Assembly (NCBI GenBank): GCA_016793525.1
Contig: JAEUJT010000399.1
Coordinates: 1 to 8,218 of the forward strand
Origin: Archangium sp.
Lineage (GTDB): Bacteria > Myxococcota > Myxococcia > Myxococcales > Myxococcaceae
Reading direction: 5' to 3'
DNA length: 8,218 bases
Below are positions 1 to 8,218 of this stretch, in pieces (position 1 is the stretch's first letter; the number at the start of each line of letters is the position of its first letter). A program made the position numbers and the translations under genes. Under the pieces are notes generated by a model, which was not told the DNA's origin, did not search any database, and saw nothing but the letters and a program-made list of their open reading frames with translations.

Positions 1-3762
<3,762 letters not shown>

Positions 3763-3770
3763 GGCGCGAC

Positions 3771-6317
3771 ATGGGCGAGCCGGGGCAGGCACGAGAGAAG
3801 GTCAACGTCTTGGTGGTCGACGACCGCCCGGAGAACGTGCTCGCCCTGAGCGCGGTGCTCTCGAGCCCCGACTGCAACGTGGTCACGGCGCGAACCGGCG
3901 CCGAGGCGCTCAAGAAGGTGCTGAAGCACGAGTTCGCGGTCATCTTGCTCGACGTGCTCATGCCCGCGATGGATGGGTTCGAGACCGCGCGGTTGATCTC
4001 CGAGCGCGACGCCTCGCGCAAGGTGCCCATCATTTTTCTCACCGCGGCCGGCGCCGACACCACCTCGGTGCGCGAGGGCTATTCGGTGGGCGCGGTCGAC
4101 TACCTGGTGAAGCCCATCGAGCCCGACGTCGTGCGCTCGAAGGTGGCGGTGTTCATCGAGCTCTACCGGCGCTCGAAGCAGACGCTGCGCGAAGAGACGC
4201 AGCTCCGCGAAGCCGACCGGCTGCTGAGCCAGCAGGCGATCAACGAGCGCGAGGCCGAATACGAAGCGACGTTCGAGAAGGCCGCGGTGGGCATCGCGCA
4301 GGTCGGAATCGACCGCCGCTGCCTGCGCGCGAACCAGAAGCTGTGCGACATCACCGGCTACACGCTGCGCGAGCTGCTGGAGCTGCGGCTCGAGAAGCTC
4401 ATTCACCCCGGCGACATCGTTCGCTACGCCGACGGCCTGCAGCGGCTGCTGTCTGGCGAGCAGAGCGTGCACCTCGAGCAGCGCTTCGTGCACAAGACCG
4501 GGCGCACGCTGCGCATCGACTTCACCGCCTCGCTCCTGCGCGACACCCACGGCCAGCCGAAGAAGTTCATCGTCATCGTCGAAGACGCCACCGAGCGGAA
4601 GCGCGCCGAGGAGGGCCAGCAGGTGCTCGCGCAGACCAGCAAGCTGCTGCTCAACTCCCTCGACACCACCTCCACCCTGGCCAACGTGGCGCGCAGCCTG
4701 GTGCCCGGCTTCGCCGACGCGTGTGTCATCGACCTGGTCATTGGCGACACGTCGCCCGGCGGCGTCACCATCGCCCACGCAGACCCCGTTCGGGCCACGC
4801 TGCTCGAGCAGGTGCTGCGCCTGCAAGACCCGGCGTCGTTCCTCAGCGCGGGCCGCGTGGTTGAAGGCCGCCAGCCAGCGCTCTTCCCCGAGGTGACCGT
4901 CCTGGTGCGCGCCGACTGGGCGCCGGAGCCGGAGGCGCTCGCGATGCTGCAGCGGCTCCAGATCAAGTCGGCGATCATCGTGCCGCTCAAGGTGCGCGGC
5001 ACCACGCTTGGCACCATCAGCTGCTTCTCGTCGTCTGACAGCCAGCGGTACTCGGTGTCAGACCTGGGCATCGTCGAAGATCTGGCCCAGCGCGTGTCAC
5101 TCGCCATCGAGAACGCGCGGCTGTACCGCGAGGCCCAGGCGGCCATCGGGGCGCGCGAAGAATTTCTCTCCATCGCGTCGCACGAGCTGCGCACGCCGCT
5201 CACGCCGCTCCAGATCCAGCTCCAGCGCATGTTGGGGGTGCGCGGCAAGTACGGCGTCGAAGACATGCCGCGAGATCAGATCCGCGCCATCGTCGAGCGC
5301 TCCGCCCAGCAGGTGGGCCGCATCGCCGCGCTGATCAGCAGCCTGCTCGACGTGTCGCGCATCACCGCCGGCGCCCTCACCTTGCAGCGCGAGGAGACCG
5401 ACATCTGCAAGCTGGCGGAGAGCGTCATCGCGGCGCACAACGAGCAAGCGCGCACCAGCGACACGCTCATTACGCTCTCGACGTCGGGCCCCATCACCAC
5501 CTGGTGTGACCCGCTCCGCGTCGAGCAGGTCATCGCCAACCTGCTCACCAACGCGGTGAAGTACGGCGATGGGCGGTCGATTCAGGTCTCGGTCACGTCG
5601 GCCGATGGGAGCGGCATCATCACCGTCACCGACCACGGCATCGGCATTCCCCCCGAGCAGGTGTCGGCCATCTTCGAGCGCTTCGAGCGCGGCTCGGCGC
5701 CGAGGAGCTACGGCGGGCTCGGGCTCGGCCTCTACATCGCGCGGCAGATCGTCGACGCGCACGGCGGTGAGATCTCGGTCAAGAGCAACCCGGGCAAGGG
5801 CTCGGTCTTCACCGTCAAGCTGCCGCTGCTGCGGGGCCGCAAGCCGTCGCGCCCGCTCCCGGAGATCGCGCCACCGTCGCCGGTGACGGCCCAGGTGCCC
5901 TCGAAGGAGCGCCGGGTGCTGCTGGTCGAAGACGACGAAGACATTCGCGCCGCGGTGTCGGAGCTGCTGATGAGCGAGGGCTACGACGTGGTCATGGCGC
6001 GCAACGGCCAGGAGGGGCTCCAGCGGCTGCAATCGCTCACCAAGCCGCCGAACGTCATCGTGCTCGACCTGCTGATGCCGGTGCTCGACGGGGTGGGCTT
6101 CGCTGCCGAGCAGCAGAAGAAGCCGGAGTGGTCAGAGATCCCCGTCGTGGTGCTCTCGGGCAACGGCTCCGGCGGTCACCCGCGCGCGCAGATACCCCGC
6201 GCGGTGTTCCTGCAGAAGCCGGTCGACGTCGACGACCTGCTGCGGCTCATCGACCAGATTTGCTCGCGCTCGACGCCGGGCCGTCAGCCTCAGCCGACGG
6301 CGACGACCACGCAGTAG
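3771..6317 (+). CDS. Hybrid histidine kinase REC-PAS-GAF-HisKA-HATPase-REC
   Basis: An 848-residue protein ending at TAG 6315-6317. ATG 3771 is chosen over the in-frame ATG at 3672, which lies inside the upstream gene, because it has a well-spaced GAGG and the receiver begins about ten residues later. Domains: receiver 1 about 11-135 (Asp17/Asp18, phospho-acceptor Asp61, Thr91, Lys114); PAS about 163-275; GAF about 295-452; HisKA with His471 in SHELRTPLT; HATPase with Asn594, Asp621 in DHGIGI, F box FERFER at 635-640, and GLGLGL near 650; receiver 2 about 715-830 (Glu720/Asp721, phospho-acceptor Asp766, Ser796, Lys816). No transmembrane segment or signal peptide is apparent, so it is probably cytosolic. 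A receiver at each end of one kinase core suggests the N-terminal receiver takes input, perhaps from the upstream kinase, and the C-terminal one is output or a phosphate sink; this is inference. The last 17 or so residues are a low-complexity tail overlapping tyrS on the other strand. PAS and GAF ligands cannot be predicted. Confidence 0.96.
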   Translation: MGEPGQAREKVNVLVVDDRPENVLALSAVLSSPDCNVVTARTGAEALKKVLKHEFAVILLDVLMPAMDGFETARLISERDASRKVPIIFLTAAGADTTSVREGYSVGAVDYLVKPIEPDVVRSKVAVFIELYRRSKQTLREETQLREADRLLSQQAINEREAEYEATFEKAAVGIAQVGIDRRCLRANQKLCDITGYTLRELLELRLEKLIHPGDIVRYADGLQRLLSGEQSVHLEQRFVHKTGRTLRIDFTASLLRDTHGQPKKFIVIVEDATERKRAEEGQQVLAQTSKLLLNSLDTTSTLANVARSLVPGFADACVIDLVIGDTSPGGVTIAHADPVRATLLEQVLRLQDPASFLSAGRVVEGRQPALFPEVTVLVRADWAPEPEALAMLQRLQIKSAIIVPLKVRGTTLGTISCFSSSDSQRYSVSDLGIVEDLAQRVSLAIENARLYREAQAAIGAREEFLSIASHELRTPLTPLQIQLQRMLGVRGKYGVEDMPRDQIRAIVERSAQQVGRIAALISSLLDVSRITAGALTLQREETDICKLAESVIAAHNEQARTSDTLITLSTSGPITTWCDPLRVEQVIANLLTNAVKYGDGRSIQVSVTSADGSGIITVTDHGIGIPPEQVSAIFERFERGSAPRSYGGLGLGLYIARQIVDAHGGEISVKSNPGKGSVFTVKLPLLRGRKPSRPLPEIAPPSPVTAQVPSKERRVLLVEDDEDIRAAVSELLMSEGYDVVMARNGQEGLQRLQSLTKPPNVIVLDLLMPVLDGVGFAAEQQKKPEWSEIPVVVLSGNGSGGHPRAQIPRAVFLQKPVDVDDLLRLIDQICSRSTPGRQPQPTATTTQ
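6281..6300. other. GC-rich inverted repeat at the convergent gene ends
   Basis: CCGTC at 6281-6285 pairs with GACGG at 6296-6300, and the stem extends inward by two more pairs across one A-C mismatch (a G-U pair in the minus-strand transcript), leaving a four-base loop. On the minus strand the loop contains the tyrS stop codon. It could fold in either transcript and perhaps mark 3' ends, but no run of T directly follows on either strand, so it is not called an intrinsic terminator. Confidence 0.35.
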
Positions 6318-7588
6318 TCTTTCTTGCCCTTCTGCAGCAGCAGGTAGCGGCCCTTGAGCAGCTGGGCCGTGCCGACCTTGGCGGTCTTGTCGGTCACCTT
6401 CTCTTTGTTGACCGAAAAGCCGTTGGGAATGAGCCGGTGCGCCTCGCCCTTCGACGCGACCAGCCCACCGTGCGTCGACACCAGGTCGACCACAAGAACG
6501 CCGGCCTCGAACAGCGCGCGCGGCACCTCGACCACGGGAACTCCAGCGCCGCGGAAAAGCGGGAGGAAGCGATCTTCAGGCAGCGCCTGGAGCGCGTCGA
6601 CGGTGCCCTTGCCGAACAGCACCTCGGTCGCCTGGTGCACGAGCTTCACCTCGTCGCCGCCGTGCACGCGGGTGGTGATGTCGGTCGCCAGCGCCGTCTG
6701 CAATGCCCGGTGGTGCGGAGCCCCGTCGTGGGTGACCTCGAGCGCCTCGATCTCCTCGCGGCCGCGCAGGGTGAAGATGCGAATGAACGACTTCGCGTCG
6801 TCGTCGCTCGCGTTGAGCCAGAACTGGAAGAACTCGTACGGCGAGGTGCGCTTCGGGTCGAGCCAGACGTTGCCCTTTTCGGTCTTGCCGAACTTGGTGC
6901 CGTCGGCCTTCTTGATCAGCTGGGTCGTGAGCGCAAACGCCGATTCACCGGCCTTGCGGCGGATCAGCTCGGTGCCGGTGACGATGTTGCCCCACTGGTC
7001 GGAGCCGCCCATCTGCAGCTTCACGCCGCGGTTTTTCCACAGCCAGTAAAAGTCGTAGCCCTGCAGCAGCTGGTACGAAAACTCGGTGAACGACATACCC
7101 TCGCGCGACTCGCCGCCGATGCGGTTCTTCACCGAGTCTTTCGCCATCATGTAGTTGACGGTGAGGTGCTTGCCGACGTCGCGGAGGAACTGGAGCAGCG
7201 TGACGTCTTTCGTCCAGTCGAGGTTGTTGACGAGCTCTGCGCCGCCCGGGCCCGGGGTGAAGTCGAGGAAGCGCTCGAGCTGAGCGCGCTGACCGGCGAG
7301 GTTGGCGTGGAGCGAGTCTTCAGACAGCAGGTTGCGCTCCTCCGATTTTCCCGATGGGTCACCCACCATGCCGGTGGCGCCGCCCAGCAACACGAAGGGC
7401 TTGTGCCCCGCCTGCTGAAAGTGGAGCAGCGTCATCACCTGCACCAGGTTGCCCACGCCGAGCGAGTCGGCCGTCGGGTCGAACCCGATGTAGCCAGACA
7501 CCCGCTCACCGCGCAGCAGCGCGTCGGTGCCCGGAATGGAGTCGTGCAGCATCCGCCGCCACGTCAACGTTTCGACGAAGTCGCTCAT
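6290..7588 (-). CDS. tyrS: Tyrosyl-tRNA synthetase with an altered HIGH motif
   Basis: A 432-residue class Ic synthetase that charges tRNA(Tyr) with tyrosine in the cytosol; the length is normal for the family. The start ATG (7588-7586) has a modest AAGAG six bases upstream. Visible family signatures: YIGFDPTADS (33-42), the GGATGMVGDPSGKSEERNLL region (69-88), LLQGYDF (174-180), GGSDQWGN (194-201), the KMSKS-equivalent KFGKT (232-236), the DPKRTSPYEFFQFW block, and a C-terminal S4 RNA-binding domain from about 365 ending in KGKKDYC near residue 426. The HIGH motif reads GVGN (44-47) where relatives have H-[IVL]-G-[HN]: the first His is Gly (codon GGC). The frame is otherwise intact with no sign of decay. 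The gene converges on the upstream hybrid kinase and its last 28 bp overlap it. The identity is certain; full catalytic activity is open because of the motif change. Confidence 0.97.
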   Translation of the reverse strand: MSDFVETLTWRRMLHDSIPGTDALLRGERVSGYIGFDPTADSLGVGNLVQVMTLLHFQQAGHKPFVLLGGATGMVGDPSGKSEERNLLSEDSLHANLAGQRAQLERFLDFTPGPGGAELVNNLDWTKDVTLLQFLRDVGKHLTVNYMMAKDSVKNRIGGESREGMSFTEFSYQLLQGYDFYWLWKNRGVKLQMGGSDQWGNIVTGTELIRRKAGESAFALTTQLIKKADGTKFGKTEKGNVWLDPKRTSPYEFFQFWLNASDDDAKSFIRIFTLRGREEIEALEVTHDGAPHHRALQTALATDITTRVHGGDEVKLVHQATEVLFGKGTVDALQALPEDRFLPLFRGAGVPVVEVPRALFEAGVLVVDLVSTHGGLVASKGEAHRLIPNGFSVNKEKVTDKTAKVGTAQLLKGRYLLLQKGKKDYCVVVAVG

Positions 7589-7668
7589 CGGCGGCTCTTT
7601 GCATCAACTGCCGAGGAGACTCACCAAAAACCATGGCCCCGGTGACGTGCGGGCCGCAGCCGAGGTAC
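7589..7668. promoter_or_regulatory. Divergent 80-bp intergenic region between tyrS and the lipoprotein gene
   Basis: This short gap must hold the start signals of both divergent genes unless they lie inside coding sequence. Visible items are an AAGAG ribosome-binding-like site for tyrS (7599-7595 on the minus strand) and GAGG at 7662-7665 for the lipoprotein. I see no convincing -35/-10 pair on either strand, no T-box-like leader (there is too little room) and no clear operator. Calling it a promoter region rests on gene orientation only. Confidence 0.4.
7662..7665 (+). promoter_or_regulatory. Probable ribosome-binding site GAGG of the lipoprotein gene
   Basis: GAGG ends three bases before the ATG at 7669, a tighter spacing than usual, and twelve bases before the in-frame GTG at 7678. 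A stronger purine stretch, GAGGAG at 7613-7618, lies 14 bases before another in-frame ATG at 7633. The site therefore supports a start near 7669 but does not settle it. Confidence 0.4.
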
Positions 7669-8218
7669 ATGGCCCGCGTGCGATGCTCCCTTCTGGCGGC
7701 GGTGGCGGTGGTGATGTCGGCGTGCGGGCCCGAGCTGGCGACGCGGGTTGACGCGCTCGGCTCCACCACGTTCGTCATCAACGCGGTCTACGGCGGAGGC
7801 GGCTCATCGGGCGCCACCCACCGCAACGACTTCATCGAGCTGCGCAACGTCTCGAGCGCGCAGCAGTCGCTCAGCGGGTTGACGCTGCAGTACGCGTCGG
7901 TCCTCGGCAGCAGCTGGACGGTGACCGACCTCACGCCCACCATGGTGCCTTCGGGCGGGTATTACCTGGTGCAGTACGGTAGCGGCGGCAGCCAGGGAGC
8001 GCCGCTTCCATCGGCCGACGCGACGAACAGCTCGCAGATCGCCATCTCCGACTTCAAAGTGGCCCTCGTCACCGGCAACACCCCGCTGTCGGGCGACTGC
8101 CCGCGAAGCAACGCCGCGGCGCTGGCCCGAATCGTCGACTTCATCGGCGCCGGCCCCACGGTGTCGTGCTCCGAGATGAGCCCCGCGCCGCAGCCCTCGG
8201 CCACCACGTCGGTGGCGC
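7669..8218 (+). CDS. Lamin-tail-domain (LTD) lipoprotein, 3' end missing
   Basis: Frame 1 stays open to the right edge, giving 183 visible codons. From ATG 7669 the protein starts with a short basic segment (MARVRC), a hydrophobic stretch (LLAAVAVVM) and a lipobox-like MSAC with Cys19, so a signal-peptidase II lipoprotein is likely; Met at -3 is slightly off consensus. From about residue 35 the sequence follows the bacterial LTD pattern: FVINAVYGGGG, then NDFIELRN (53-60), SLSGLTLQYAS, GGYYLVQYG, KVALV, a Cys144...Cys167 pair enclosing RIVDFIG, and a PAPQPSATTSVA segment near the cut. This beta-sandwich domain occurs in many secreted and surface bacterial proteins, often next to hydrolase or adhesion domains. 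Anything after it is outside the window. The in-frame alternatives ATG 7633 and GTG 7678 exist; 7669 gives a good signal peptide and has GAGG just upstream. The gene is divergent from tyrS. The function is unknown beyond probable cell-surface display. Confidence 0.85.
   Translation, partial: MARVRCSLLAAVAVVMSACGPELATRVDALGSTTFVINAVYGGGGSSGATHRNDFIELRNVSSAQQSLSGLTLQYASVLGSSWTVTDLTPTMVPSGGYYLVQYGSGGSQGAPLPSADATNSSQIAISDFKVALVTGNTPLSGDCPRSNAAALARIVDFIGAGPTVSCSEMSPAPQPSATTSVA

Noticed and set aside
6281..6330. Intrinsic terminator at the convergent junction
   Set aside because: There is a plausible stem but no T tract directly after it on either strand; the nearest T-rich stretch (from 6318) is too far away.
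6128..7645. Plus-strand open frame of 505 codons opposite tyrS
   Set aside because: It is antisense to a full-length synthetase with conserved motifs, and its translation has no recognisable domain.
7589..7668. T-box or other riboswitch upstream of tyrS
   Set aside because: The space is only 80 bp, and no T-box-like conserved sequence or terminator/antiterminator pair is visible.

Overview
The window is GC-rich (roughly two-thirds G+C by eye, with codon third positions mostly G or C). It holds four protein-coding genes packed almost without gaps. The gene content suggests a delta-proteobacterial-type organism, most likely a member of the Myxococcota: very large hybrid histidine kinases in tandem, and a lamin-tail-domain lipoprotein. 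No taxonomic marker proves this.

Layout. Positions 1-3762 (+) carry the 3' part of a giant hybrid histidine kinase cut by the left edge. It has a run of 92-residue HAMP repeats (Nik1/Os-1-like), then GAF, coiled coil, HisKA, HATPase and a C-terminal receiver. Eight bases later a second hybrid kinase, 3771-6317 (+), has the order receiver-PAS-GAF-HisKA-HATPase-receiver. Its Shine-Dalgarno overlaps the stop codon of the first gene, so the two are very probably co-transcribed and translationally coupled. Positions 6290-7588 (-) encode a full-length tyrosyl-tRNA synthetase, convergent with the kinase operon and overlapping its end by 28 bp. After an 80-bp divergent gap, 7669-8218 (+) begins a lipoprotein with a lamin-tail domain, cut by the right edge.

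How the genes relate. The two kinases look like one signalling module with two kinase cores and three receivers but no HPt domain in view, so any phosphorelay needs either direct kinase-to-receiver transfer or a partner elsewhere. tyrS and the lipoprotein are not obviously linked to it.

Most notable observations: (i) the HAMP array has a two-unit (552-bp) higher-order period, including an 80-bp segment repeated with a single silent difference, which suggests recent duplication or gene conversion; (ii) the tyrosyl-tRNA synthetase has Gly in place of the first His of its HIGH motif (GVGN) although its other visible signature motifs are conserved. I found no CRISPR array, RNA gene, insertion sequence or clear novel defence system.
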